Of a stretch of 64,000 nucleotides of DNA, positions 23,060 to 35,931 are shown in pieces. A program made the position numbers and the translations under genes. The stretch spans positions 124,001-188,000 of the forward strand of contig JAQOOI010000055.1 in assembly GCA_028554645.1 (NCBI GenBank), read 5' to 3'. The notes beneath the pieces were generated by a model. The model saw nothing but the letters and a program-made list of their open reading frames with translations, was not told where the DNA came from and ran no database searches. This DNA comes from Omphalotus guepiniiformis. Lineage: Eukaryota; Basidiomycota; Agaricomycetes; Agaricales; Omphalotaceae. The stretch's first letter is position 1. Every line of letters begins with the position of its first letter.

Positions 23060-24449
23060 ATGCTGGCTCAATCCATCGCACTCGCGCTCATGAGCGTACC
23101 CATGGTGTTGGCTCACGGCGGAGTTCTGGCCATAGCCAACGCTGGTAACTGGTATAATGGTTGGCAACCCTACAACTCCCCCGATGGGCAATCTTCCATT
23201 ATCCGTCCATGGTTCACTTAGTGAGTGTTTAGTACATTCGTTAGCATTTCACTCACCGGTGGCCTTAATTAGTAACCCAATTCAAGATGCTACGGATCCT
23301 ACAGTCGCATGCAACGACGACGGAACCTCTCCACCTCTTCAACTTACTGCCACAGTTGCCGCTGGTTCTGAAATTACGGCGTACTGGAACCAAGTTTGGC
23401 CGCATCCGTATGGACCAATGGCGCGTATCTTTTCAGTTGTTCTCCTTTCGTATTCGTCGTCCTGATATCGCCTTTTTAGTTGGTTTACCTTGCACAATGC
23501 CCCGGCTCGACATGCACAGGCGTCAACGCTAGCACGTTGAAATGGGTACGCTTTATCGTCGAGAGATTTATGCGATGGTCTGACACTTGGCGTAGTTCAA
23601 GATCGACGAGTCAGGCTTGATCTCTGGGACCGTTTTCAACGGGACGTGGGGTTCCGGTCTCATGATTCAGCAGAATTCTTCCTGGACGACTACAGTTCCC
23701 GCCACTGTTCCGAGCGGCAGCTATCTTATCAGGTTCGAGACTATCGCTCTTCATTCCCTACCTGCGGTGAGCACAGATCACTGAGATCAACATCGCGGTC
23801 CCCAATTGACGGAATTACTTCTAGCAACTCTACCCCGAATGCGCCCAAATCGATATTACGGGTGGAGGGTCCTTGGCTCCAACTTCCGCTGAGCTCGTCA
23901 GCTTCCCAGGAGCTTATTCGAATTCCGATCCTGGACGTAAGTTGCTTGGGCAAAATATGCTGATAGAACCTGACTAAATGCTATAGTCACGATTGACATC
24001 TACTCCAATGCTGCTCAAACTGAGACCACCTACCCTATCCCTGGGCCTCCTCTCTATGGATCGGGGGTAAGTCGATCATTTTACCTTGTGTATCACTCGA
24101 CTTATTGTGTTACAGGGTAGTGCATCATCTGCGCCTTCTGCTCCTTCCACCTCCGCGTCGCAAACGGTATCATCGACAGCGTCAAGCTCGGCACCAAGCT
24201 CCACTCCGTCCGGCTCCGCTGCTCAGTATGCTCAATGCGGTGGAATTGGCTTCTCTGGACCCACGGGCTGGTGAGTTTACTGCTTCATGCAGATTGATGA
24301 ATGTGCTTAATTCATGCTATGTATACTTCAGTGCTGCCCCATACTCTTGCACTGTCGTCAACCGTGAGTGCCCGTTTGTCGCTTCTCCGTAAGCTGAGTA
24401 ACTGATGAAGTCTCGCCTTTTCCTAGCCTATTATTCTCAGTGTCTTTAA
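23060..24449 (+). CDS. Lytic polysaccharide monooxygenase AA9 with C-terminal CBM1
   Basis: The signal peptide [18 protein letters not shown] precedes HGGVLAI, so the mature protein starts with the copper-binding His1. The second brace His is in [11 protein letters not shown], followed by [14 protein letters not shown]. The conserved second-sphere elements are RFETIALHS and [14 protein letters not shown], with the axial Tyr. A Ser/Thr/Pro linker ([21 protein letters not shown]) minus its last residue leads to a CBM1: [16 protein letters not shown], then [16 protein letters not shown] and the stop at 24449. The CBM1 itself is split by two introns. AA9 enzymes oxidatively cleave cellulose or hemicellulose outside the cell. 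The intron after GPM (donor near 23420) fits only with a GC donor if the reading is right. It is divergent from a second gene for a secreted protein. Confidence 0.93.
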
Positions 24450-25184
24450 GCAAGTGCACGGATGGATGTCCCCAGTTGGTCAAGCAATGTGCTCTCAATT
24501 CATTTGGCTTCATATTATTGAGTCATCCATCCTTAGTGTCTATAGAAAATACAAATATTGATTCTGAATCGCAAATTTGATTATACCGTCGCGTTAGGTC
24601 GCCCGCTCTTACCGTGATATCGATTTATCAATCTCTTGACTCGTAGCATTTCGTTGGCGACTACATGGTCGAAATAATGGATCTTTGAGGACTTCGAATT
24701 CAATGGATGTAACACGCGTCTGTCAGGTCTCTCTCACGACGCCGTATGACGAGAAGGAAAGAGAAACCTAGAAAAACAGTCATGCTAGGGACGACTATAA
24801 CGAGGACGTGTAGACATTGGAAGGTGCGGGATGACATTTACAAGAGCGAGTGGGTCACTAATATGAAATATTCCTGCAACAGATCATTATCCAGCAAGTC
24901 CTAGGCCTCATTTCCTAGCGTGGAGGTCTTGTCAGCCTCTGTCACGGTCTCCTTGCGCAATACAACGCCGTCACCATCTTTCGTGCGCATTCCCCCAGTT
25001 CAGAAGTATTGTTGTTCCACATCTGAATTTTTAGCAAGAGCATAAGTGGATGTCGCCAGGCTGCTGACGAGTCTTTAAGCAACGCGCAATACATTCTTAT
25101 GGCATCGTAACGAGCCATTGGATTCAATATATATAACTTTAATGTCTGTGTCTATCAAAATACATGCTTGAACTGCGAAATCGA
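24450..25184. other. Intergenic region with probable relic of a BTB gene 3' end
   Basis: About 735 bp between the AA9 stop and the BTB stop. The part around 24530-24670 resembles the 3' end of the neighbouring BTB gene (25145-25290): both share an AAAATACA...TTGA block, an ATTTGATTATACC/AATCGATTATTCC block and CTCTTGACTCG. A 61-codon minus-strand frame (25127-24942) has no recognisable domain. Confidence 0.35.
24530..24670 (-). pseudogene. Decayed partial copy of the adjacent BTB gene 3' end
   Basis: By eye, this segment aligns with 25145-25290, the 3' UTR and last codons of the BTB gene, in the same order and orientation. The shared pieces are a GTGTCTAT-AAAATACA block, a TTGATTCTG...AAATTTGATTATACC block and GAGTCAAGAGA on the minus strand, which corresponds to ESREAI in the BTB protein. 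The reading frame is not maintained. It probably arose by tandem duplication of the BTB gene followed by loss of most of one copy. The alignment was judged without a tool. Confidence 0.35.
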
Positions 25185-26211
25185 TTATTCCATCATTTTA
25201 GCTCGCATGACTGCCAACTCTTCCCAGCCAGGAAGTCCAAATATGCGAGGTAAGTCTTCCCAAATCGCCTCTCTTGACTCGCGAAATTTCGATTGCGAGT
25301 AATGATAGCAAGGATTGCAAAGACCGTCTTTAAGGGACTCCCAATTCTCGTCCATAAGATCCAAGGGATCAGCGGTGTCCCAACTTGCGACAATTGTAAG
25401 CCATCGCAGCCTAGTCTCGACGCAATCGGTAGGGTGAGCGCATCCTTCAACTTCGGCAACTCGCAGAAATCGTAATGAAAGCTTGTTCTGAAGCACAACA
25501 AGCTCAGCACGCCCAATCAGAGCTTTCCGCTGATCCTCCGAGTTGATATTTAGGTGTTGGCCGAGCCAAGATTCTCCATCAAGGATTTGTGTGACGTTAT
25601 ACGAAGAGAGACAGTAGAGGACGGCAGGAAGGGCCCAAAGGACATCAAACTCGCGGATTGTAGACAGGACAGCAAATGGGGTATTATCAACGGGAGGAAT
25701 GGACCGAAGGGTGTCTCGTCTGCTCCAGCCATCAAGTGTCATTGGATATGTGGTCTCCAGATGAAGTAGGGCACGTTTCCGAAGAAAAGGGACGTCGTAT
25801 TTCGAACTTAATCGAAGAATACCAGAGACAATTTTGAGCTCTGTCTTGGACGGTGGTGGTTCAAAGAATCTGAGTGAGTCCGAAATGTGAGCATGATGGA
25901 AGTAAAAGCAATCAAGAAACGTACTCGGGATCAAAGATGGCCTTCAAGAACGAAGTCAAATCGTCACCAGAATCATGGAGCTGAACGGTGGGGCAAGAAT
26001 ACGCTTGTTGGGCATCAAGAGGTTGGGGAAACGCGATCATGTCGCGAAAAACTGACGATTTGGAAGCAAGTAGACCACTGTACACTCTGAACAAAATGTT
26101 GTCAGCTTCTATAACGAGGTTTCCGTCAGCAAACCAGAGTCCTTCAACACGGTTGGCAGGAGGTGAATCATTGCTGATGGCCTTTGTGTTAATAGAGTCT
26201 CCAGACACCAT
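25185..26211 (-). CDS. BTB/POZ domain protein
   Basis: The ATG at 26211 opens an N-terminus that leads into a BTB fold: GLWFADGNLVIEADNILFRV, then YSGLLASKSSVFRDMIAF and CPTVQLHDSGDDLTSFLKAI. One intron (GA|GTACGT ... CTCAG) joins FDPE to FFEPPPSKTELKIVSGILRL. Further segments are SSKYDVPFLRKRALLHLETT and REFDVLWALPAVLYCLS, a cysteine-containing middle, and a stop at 25185 after the C-terminal LPRIFGLPGWEELAVMRAKM. This architecture is typical of the large BTB family of Agaricomycetes, about 320 aa long with the BTB domain first and a helical C-terminal region. Such proteins may act as adaptors for CUL3 ubiquitin ligases or dimerise on chromatin; nothing here says which. Confidence 0.9.
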
Positions 26212-27089
26212 GCTTCTGAAGAAATGGACGATTAGCTGTAAATCTGAGTCGATACGAACACGGCAGCATATGCTGCGTCGCCGAACGACATGTAACAGTG
26301 GACTGTGGCACTAACAACTTGAGCTGAACAGGGCAAGCTTGTATCGCGGCACGTGACAAGGCAAAACTTGCTCTGAACGCTGCAGTGAACCTACGACGAC
26401 TCACCAGATTCAAGCTCGGATAGTTATTCGAAAGTGGGCGACCGCAACATCCCATCATTTCGTTGTGGGACTCTTAGGAATTGTCGTTCCATTGCTTCTA
26501 TTCGTCTACTCGTTGCTGTCGAACGAGTCGTGCAACTTCCTTTAGCTGCCGAGGACTTCAACTGGCAAATCAGCTTAAAATCACTATGTATCACTGAAGG
26601 AGTACGATCATTTCCTTCTCGTCAGGTGGTGGGAACCGTCTTGTGGGCTCGTGGGCTCATTGGATCAGTAGAGTTGACATCGGTGTCGTAATCTACAGGC
26701 TGTTTTGCTCATTTTCGTTATCTGCTCGTTCCATCTTTTTGAAGGAGATGTCTGAACAAGCTCGTGGACTGTCGCAATCTGCGTCCACCCTCAGCGCCGG
26801 ACGTCAACGCCTAATCGCGTTATGCCTACTCTGGGAGCAAAGTGCAACAATTACGGGAGTAGGGACTGGTTGCCATCAGTTGTGTGTTTTTTCTTTCTAA
26901 GTAAATATAGGCTGAATAGACTTGTACACAGGAATTTTTGACTCGATCCACGTGACGATACCGTCTTGAGACAAGGTTGTCGGACCCACAAAGAAGTTGT
27001 TGGTATAAAGGGACAGGCATTCTCGTTACCATCCCACCACTCGAAACTTCTCTTCTCACTTGTTGCAAGTACCGAATTCTTGTCAAGTC
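26212..27089. promoter_or_regulatory. Divergent intergenic region, BTB / sacsin-like
   Basis: About 880 bp separate the divergent starts of the BTB and sacsin-like genes. Short plus-strand frames are present (for example around 26434-26900, including one starting MSEQARGLSQSASTLSAGRQ) but none has a recognisable domain or clear splicing. Confidence 0.35.
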
Positions 27090-30000
27090 ATGCCTGCCAG
27101 TTGGCGCGAGCGCGTCGATACGGCTTCTGCCATCAAAGGCATACTCGATACCTACCCAGGCAATTCCATTCTACGTGAACTTCTGCAAAACTCTGATGAC
27201 GCCGGGGCGACGAAGCAGGTTGGTCTGTCCTCGTTACTGGAAGTGCGGGTTCTGATAACGTACATGCACACAACAGGTCTTTGTGTTCGATTGTCGCCAA
27301 CACGCCACCGGGTCTCTGATCGATAAAGACCTTCAAGGGAGTCAAGGACCAGCGCTTCTTGCTATGAATGATAGCGTTTTCACTGATAGTGACTGGGAAG
27401 CAGTCCGCACCATCCACGGCTCAAATAAAACAGCTGACGAGAAGTACGCGATGATTTCCGGGGGGCTTCATGTATACTAACATTGAAAATAGTAAAACGG
27501 GAAAGTATGGTCTAGGAATGCGTGCATGCTATCATGTCGGCCATTTTGTCTATCGTTCTTTCTAGTCTTAGCTAATTGCCGTATTAGATCACAGACAATC
27601 TACACATTCTATCTGGCAACAAGCTCGTTGTTTTCGATCCTCATGAGAGGTTTAATCCTTATGACGGTGGAGCTACTATATCTGTCGAAGAAGAGAGCCG
27701 TCTCTATGAAGACCAACTTTCGGCGTTCAGTGCAATTGTTCCTGACTTCGAGATTGCGTCTTATCATCCATTCACGGTTGTTCGTCTACCTCTTCGCACC
27801 CCTGCGCAAGCTCAACAAAGCAAGATCAAACCTATCTCCATGAGCACGGATGATATACGACAGCTCTATGATACTTTCGTCAAGAAGGAATTGCGCGTCG
27901 CCTTACTCTTCTTGAAGCATGTAGCATCCATCGAGCTACGTTGGATTGATGACAATGGAAACGACACTCTATTCGCTGCTGTCGAGATTTTAAATCGAGA
28001 TGTAGCTGAGAAGAGATCCTTCGTACATGGAAACGTTCAAGGCTCTGAGACTTATCAGCTTGATATCAAGTCGCGTGCCGGGCAAAATTCGTTCTCGGAC
28101 AAGTGGAGAATTTTGCATAACATCACTGCTGAGAGCAAGGTGCAGGAGCTCATGGAAAAGCGACTTAGCTACGACGTTGGGGACCGTCTGCACCGGGACA
28201 AATTATCGTCTCACGTGGCAGTAGCTTTTCCGCTTTCATTCCAGGGGGGCATCAAGGGTCAACTTTTCACGCTTCTACCGCTTCCTATCACTACACATTT
28301 CCCTTTGCACATACACGGCATCTTCGCGCTCACACCAGATCGTCAAAGCCTCCGTAATCCAGAAGAGTTAGGTATTGGCTCGGAGGCACGTGAAAGGTGC
28401 GTTCGATATCGGTTTGTGTCGAAGAATTCCTGCTAACAACCTGTCGGAAGGTTTCTTGTCGAATGGAATCGTGTCGCTTTTGAGGAATTCATTCCAAGGA
28501 CATGGCTGAAGCTTCTTGAAGTGCTTGTCACTCAGGATGAAATCGAGGATATCTGGAGTGCATGGCCACCTGACAAGGTTCATGTACCGTACTGGGGCTC
28601 GTTACTCAACAACTTCACAAAGCTTGCGCTTTCAGAATCCAGTGCCTGCATCTTCCCTGAAGTTTCCGGCTCACACTTCATTTCTCCATGCTCTCCAGCT
28701 TTGCTAGCTTCCGTGTCGGATGATGAAGAATTACTTGAGGCAGTGGCAAAGGCCGAAATATATATTATTCGCCCGCCGACTCACATATTCAGATGTATCT
28801 GCCAGTTAGGTTTCATGGACTCGGGTTTTGTCTTTTTTGATGCACCGAATCTTCAGAATTTGCTCCGGGTGCGTTCATCCCCTCGTTCTCTATCTTTTTC
28901 TTCTCATATTTACTTGGTTTTGGCTAGTCTCAACTCGACGCCCTTGTTTCGCTGGATGTTGTCGAGAAAGATAGGATTCTCAACTATCTGGTACTTCAAT
29001 CACCACGTGATGTTGATTATGTCTTGGGATTGCCATTGATTCCGTTGGCGAACACCACAAGCCGCGTCTCGCTTTCGAATTCTGGCTCCAGCAGTGTCAC
29101 GACCTATGTATTAGCCACTGCTGATGAAGTCTTCTTGTTCAATAACTGTGACAAGCAGCTGATTGCCCTGGATTGCTTGCCTTCGAATGTCGGCTTTCGA
29201 CTTCAACGCGCAGTCGCGAATCGCACTGTGAACGTTTCAGCACTAGGTTCTAGTCAACTTATGCGTTATCTAACTATACTTTTTGGTGGACCGGCAGTCT
29301 CTGCGGAAGAAATTGTCTTCAGAGTTGGTCTACCAGGCATCAAGTGGTTCACTACATTCTGGAAATGGATAGACGATGCAGCCTCAGAGCTCTTCAAGAC
29401 TTCAAATATCATGTCATTCCATCTTCTTCCCACTGTTGATGGTCACTTACGCAGCATCAAGAGCAAGGTTGTACTGCCGATTAGCATGCAAAACCCCCTT
29501 CATGAGATACTTAAACGAGGCGGGGTACCATTCCTCAATCCGTGCATCGAATCGACTTCTACCTTATATGCCCACAAACTGGTTACTTGTGTGGAGGATA
29601 TCCGGACTTTAATTGAATTCCTTGATCCTTCGAGTCTGGTTGAGTCGGATCTACAAGTTTTGCAGGCACATATCATTACATCCCTGCAAAGCGACCGCAA
29701 TCTGAAGCTGGACGCTCGGCAACTTGCACAATTTCGGCAATTTCCCATCTTCCCAATCCTCGTGTCCAAAACCACAGCTGGCTCGTCGACCTTGACATCA
29801 ACCATTCTTGCTCCTGCGTCTGGTCATTTGGAATTTGTCAGCGGCGCCGCCAAAGATTTTCCCTTACCCATAGTGAGAGGAACAACATTCATTGATACGT
29901 CGGGGCAACATGGTGTACTGGCTACAGCGATCAACTCAAGTGCGATATCATGCTCACTCAATGAAGTGCGAATCATGGAAATAGCTGCCAGGCACATCTC

Positions 30001-33000
30001 GAAGCAACCGCACTTCCTTCAGTTTGCTCTGTTGTCACGTATAATACCTAGACTCCCTGACCTTATGGAAAGCACTCGAGAGCTGCTGCGCAATGCGAAA
30101 GTCATACCTGTTGTCGGTTCTTCCCTGAAACTGGCTTCCATTGAGCTTATTGATCCGATGTCCCCTCTTGCGAAATTGTTCGAAGGCGAGAGGAACAAAT
30201 TCCCTGCAGATCCATACTCTACTAATAGTGTCTTCTTGTGGATGATGTCCATTTATGGTTTTTTCCGGTCCACATTGACATCAGAAATCGTGGCGGAGCG
30301 CATTCGATATATCGCGTCTACGGGATCTGATCCGGCACGGCTACGGAAGGCAGAAGCATTGCTGCGCTTGGTGGACGAGAAGTGGGACCCTTGCCTCACC
30401 CGCTCGCTGGAGAGCTCCATGAAATGGATACCGACTACTAGGAACACGCTAGCATCTAGGCACGACAGCCGAGATGTGCGAGATGGAGAGACTCAGTATT
30501 TGTTTGACCTTGTTCTCGATGAAGCAATTCCAGTAAGATCGGATAATATACGCCATGCTCTTGGATGGACGCCTCATATCAAGTTCGACATTTTGAAGAT
30601 GCAATTGCTGCAGACCCTATATATTGAAACGTTGGACAAACGCCCAGAGAGAATGGTCGACTTAATCAAATATATCGCTTTTGAGCACGCGAGTGAGCGT
30701 ATAAGTGGCGCGGACGTCCGGTCCTTAAAGTCGATGATTGCTGATGAATTCTGGGTTCCTGTCTCCTCGAAAAACCGTGCTATAGAACTTGTTTCTATTC
30801 ATCATGCTCATCTACTTGCGGATCTGACCATTGGTACCATGTTTCGACCTGTATCACCGAAGTTGACGGAGAACCCTACATGTCTTGAATTTCTTCGGTG
30901 TATGGGCTGTCGTGAACGGTCAGTTTATTCCCTATCTCGATGATTGCGTGCTAATATGATAACTTGCATTGTAGACCAACGATTGATGCTCTTCTCCAGG
31001 AGCTAACTACTATCAGGAACGTTCATGACAGCATTTCTTTACTTTCTGAAATCGCTATGCATGGGCCTGTCTTAGATGACAATCTGCTTCAGCAGATGTG
31101 TATCCTTGATTGCGACGGCATATCGCGCAGCTGGAGCAATATCTACTTCGATGACTTGCCGCCAGAACGCAGCAACGTTGGACCGGGTAACGGTGCCGTT
31201 GCCGCTCATCCTAGCATCTCCCGTGAGCTTGCAGTTCACCTCCGTTTAAATTTTCTCAGTGGCTTGTGTCTTGACGAGGACGACGATGACCTTGAGATTG
31301 ATGAAGAGGACATGTCAGAGAACTTTGTGACACGCATCAAGAAGGTGCTAGTTGACTATGATGCCCAATATTCTTGTAACGAGTTCCTTGCAAATGCTGC
31401 AGATGCAGGAGCCAACGTCTTCAAGGTCTTCGTGGATCGTCGTTCCTTTGATACACGGTATATTCTATGCAACGAGATGGTGTCTATCCAGCAGTCGCCG
31501 TCCATGCTTCTATACAATGATGCTACGTTCTCGTGTGACGACTTCAAAGGGATTCGGAACATTGGCGAAGGCGGAAAATCTAGTGTCTCTGGAACCATCG
31601 GGAAATTCGGGCTAGGAGCTCTTTCCTTCTATCACTTTGCAGATGTGTGTTTCTTCCTGCTGATTGGTACCTGAACCTTCTCCTGACCTCTCCCACAGGT
31701 GGCATTGATCATATCTGGAGACTTCATCATGATTCTTGATCCGGCGGCTGTGTTTCTGCCAAGGCGTCGGGGCAGGAGGAGATGTTCGTTCTGGTGCAAA
31801 CTAACTGCCTTCAGCAGGTACAAGTTTACCCAACTTCATTGCTAACGGTCACTTACACCTTCTCGTTTTAGGAAGTACCATGATCATTTGGCACCTTTTC
31901 ATGGTGTCGCCGGGTTTTCGAGTGGTATGAAATCGTATCCTGGGGTTTGTAGTCTCTATAGTATTCACTCATATCTACTGACACTCATATACAAACGTTA
32001 GACTTTGATACGTTTACCCTTGAGGCAATCTGCGTCTCCCCTGTCGAACACGGCCATGAGCTTCTCCCAATGTTTTAATATGCTTAATGGACCATACTAC
32101 GATCTCTCCCGAGATGCTTTGTATTTCACATGCCTTCAGGAGATCAGTGCCTGGGAATTGGACTGCTCGGCTTCTGTCAATGCATTATGGTCTATTCAGA
32201 AGAAAAATACAGATTGCCTGGCTGTAGAACATGGCTCAAGATGTAATCTGGATCTAGCTCCTCCCCATGGCAGCAAGCCAACTGAGGAGGAATGGCTCAT
32301 TGTTCGATCCCGAACATTGTTAGCTGACATCCCTGTTCAGTTTAATCCGCTTATCCGAGATCTGAAACTGCTTGAGGGCATATCCATATCCATATCATTC
32401 TATCTAGGTCATGGTCGCCATTCTTTGACAAGACGACAATTCTATCTTTTCTCTGGGTTGCGGCTTCCTGAAATGACATCCCTACCCATACACATTGACG
32501 CTGCTTTTGCTGTGTCCTCGGATAGACGCAGTGTCCGTCTTGATCCTCCTGATGGAGCTGGACAACGTGTTCTGCAATCAGAGTACAATACGTGGTTGCT
32601 ATCAGACATCATACCACCCTTATACCTCCGTGGCCTGGAACAGCTCTTCGATTTACTTCCTCGAAAGGCAACATTCACAGACTGGTGGCCGAGAAAGCCT
32701 GTAGATGAGATTTCACGTCAGATTACTCAGTCATTCTATGCCGCTCTGCCCCAACATAACCGTCCAGTTGTCCCCACAGTATTTGGAAACTTGACAGATG
32801 CGAAAGATGCGCTGTTTTCAGGCGATCAGCCCGAACTTGTTACGGAGTACCTCAAACAATTGAAGGTGCCGGAGTTTGTGGTTCTATCACCCAGTATCAT
32901 GGCTCTCATGCCAAAGAAGCAATTACAAGTAATGAACGCCAACCTCCTAGTTGATGTCTTGTCTCGCCCTTCGATTGACGTGGAAGCGCAGAGAATTTTC

Positions 33001-35656
33001 AATGCCTCAAAGCTTTCGCATCCTCGCATAATTGATGATGTTCTAAAGTATGTGCTTGAAAGTCCGTGCAGTGGACATAGATTACGGCTGCTTATAACCA
33101 GTGACAATATGCTTCAATGCTTCAATCACTGTCTGCCGGTTTATGTCACCCCCCATGTTTTTCCAAAGAATCTCTTTCCTCCCAACCGATTCTTGTCCAA
33201 CGTGTATTCACTCAAGACCCAGGCGCTTCTCGTTGCTTCGCCGGAATATTCGGTTCAGGATTTCAATGCAAACGCAATCTTGTCCTTCCTACAAACAACT
33301 GTCGGCCCACCCAAAGACTCCGCCGACTTTGATTCCTGTGTTGGTGCATGGATTACATTATTCTGGAAGCATTGGGAGGATTTTGATTCCTTATCAGACT
33401 CGCTTACGCTGGACACGATCAAAAATTTCCCCCTCTTTCCAACATATGACGACGGAAGATATGTCTCTCTGTCTTATTGCTTGTCCGGACGTGTCCTTCC
33501 GCCTCCACGCAATTCCGATATCCAATACTTCATTCCTGTGATGCAATCATTCAACATACCTGTACTTCGACATCACCGTAGACTATCTGAATCTGAATCT
33601 GAAGTGCAGCAGTTCTCTTTCGGCGCATTTCTTCGATGCATCTCTCTTTGGGGAGTTGGTGACAAGATTTGTGTGCAGGAAGGATGGCTGGTTGAATGGG
33701 TGAAAGATCAGATTGCGCATATTTCTCTGCATGATCTGGACTTTGATCTGCTTGCCCGTCTCCCACTCTGGCGTGCAACGAGATATGGGAGAATACAATG
33801 TCTCAGTGCAAATGAGGTGCAAATCCTGCCACCCACTGTAAATTTAGACAAGTTGCGACAATTCTTAGATCCCAACAAAGCCATAGCAGAATACTCTTCG
33901 TCTCTTATACGCCTTTCGTACGCAATGAAGAGAGGCAGGGAGATAGGAGTCACGACGTTCACTGGATTTGAGAAGATTCTACGTCTTCCAGCCAGCATTG
34001 CATCCCAGGATATCCTCGACTATGCGTACCTTATCACGACTATGCAATGTCTCGGATGGCGAGGACAGAATGAATCCCAAATGCTAGTGCCCGATGGTAC
34101 GCTAACTCTTCGGTCCGTGAGGGACCTTTTCAACTTTACCGTCCAAGCATTTTCCGCCGCATTTCGGCATTGTGAGGATACAATGTTCATGCACCCCCAG
34201 CTTCGGCATCTCCAGAGCGACTGTGGTCTCATAAGTGTAGTAACAATCGACAACTTTCTACAGTGTGCGCAGGCAATCGACCGCGATGCACGTCTGAACC
34301 GTGATGGTACTATCGAAAGAGCGGGCGTCATCTATAATCATTACAACAATGTTCTCCCGCAACAGATTATGTCCAATCAAACTCGGTGGCGTACTATGGA
34401 TGAACTCCGCTTTATACCTCGAAAAACAGGGGGCTTGCAAAATACCTCTTACGATCCTGAGCCTTACAAGGTCACTTTTCCCTCGATCATTGCGCCAAAT
34501 GAAGCACTGCTGGAAAGGTTCTATGCAATAGCCTGGACTCAACGCGCCCGATTCCAGATCTTACCGACCCAAAATTTGACAGCGGTGTATCCAGCCTTGG
34601 GCGTGCCAACAGCAGAAGAAGTTGTGAGTGTCCTTTTTGTTTCATGCTATTGATATTCTTACAGTTCCATTATTTAGGTAGCCCACCTTGTAGTTCTTGC
34701 AACAAAAGTTGCTGTGCATCATCCGAATAATCGAGCTCTACTCGGAGATCTACAGAGCACGTACATGTGGCTACAAGACCACCGTTCTGACGCGAGAATC
34801 GCTCTGCTCAAATGTCACGAGAAACGTATTTTCCTGAACGTTGTCAATACTAATGATGAATGGGAATGGCGGTCGGCCAACGAGCTGGTCCTCGACTTGC
34901 GTTACAACTCGAAGTCGTGCTTTGCCGTTGAGACGTTCCTGTTGACCTATAAAGAATTACTCGTTACGGCTGGTGTACGTATATGGCACAACGTAAGCTC
35001 CACGGACCAGGTAGAGATGGGAGATCCCAATTTTGAGAGACTAAGAAAGGCGGGAAAGATGATAGACTTCCATTTCAGGCCCCTGAATGCGCAGCCGGGT
35101 GAAGAGGAAGATTCATCGAGGCTCGGTGCTCATGCTGTATTTCTGGCCTCTAGAGTTCCTCATCTAGAGATAATGTTGACCGGAGGCTGGAAGGAAAGGG
35201 AGGTGAACTACTTGGACTTTCCTGGGACGTATTTTGGCGCGAGTGTGTTTCTTGGTGGGTTCCACTTGTCTGCCATATGTTCAATTCAAATACGTTGTCT
35301 GATACATGGTATAGATCTTCTCTATACAGGCGACATTACTATTGCCACGAGGCCTCAAGATGGCGATGCTGCCATGAGACTCTTGCAAAATCTATTGGAG
35401 ATGTTACCTGTCTTTGAGATGTGGGATTTGCCATCGTTCAAGAAAAAGGTCGCATGGCTCATTTCGTCGAAGTTTTCCTTGATTGACCCAGACACACATG
35501 CGATGAGTGCGTCTCTAATATGATTATGAACAACCTACAAGAATTGACTTGATGATAGTTCGCAGTTTTGCTTCAGAAAATGATTCACAGGACCTGGTTG
35601 ACGTGTGCGATGAATTCGTTGCGAAGAACAATTGGGTGAATATGTATGAAGGGTAA
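27090..35656 (+). CDS. Giant sacsin-like protein with two HSP90-type ATPase modules
   Basis: The ATG at 27090 opens MPASWRERVDTASAIKGIL. Module 1 carries the N-box RELLQNSDDAGATKQVFVFD, then LAMNDSVFTDSDWEAV and GKYGLGMRACYHITDNLHIL with SGNKLVVFDPH, close to the ATP-binding repeat of human sacsin. A long helical repeat-like region follows. An acidic linker (EDDDDLEIDEED) precedes module 2: NEFLANAADAGANVFKVFVD, LLYNDATFSCDDFKGIRNIG and GTIGKFGLGALSFYHFADV. A second long region, mostly one exon (32005-34653), follows. The last exon is spliced after DPDTHAM and ends at 35656. Roughly 2,700 aa. Sacsin-family proteins are HSP90-related and linked to chaperone function; the fungal members are uncharacterised. 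Exon borders near 31670-32005 are approximate. Confidence 0.85.
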
Positions 35657-35931
35657 TGGTATGTAATTATGAGCGCAAATTAAAAAAACAGTGTATGTTC
35701 CGTTCGATTCGCGCTTTTGTCTTTCTTTTCTTGCTCGTGTATAATCTACTACGTGTTCAATACTGTATTAGTTTGCTACTGGTATGGTGTGACGGCTCAA
35801 ACGTTCGACCCGCTCAGTTGTCTTGATCAGCTTCGTATTGCGCTACTCTAGGCTGTGTGCTATTAGAATACAGATGAACTATGCAAAATGTCCAAGGAGA
35901 GAAACAAGAGGCTGGCAAAAAACGATTCCAT
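35657..35931. other. Convergent intergenic region
   Basis: A 275-bp gap between the stops of the sacsin-like gene and the SNF2 gene. It should contain both 3' UTRs; no gene seen. Confidence 0.4.

Noticed and set aside
26434..26900. Plus-strand frames between the BTB and sacsin-like genes
   Set aside because: Overlapping frames without domain or splicing; more likely promoter sequence of the sacsin-like gene.
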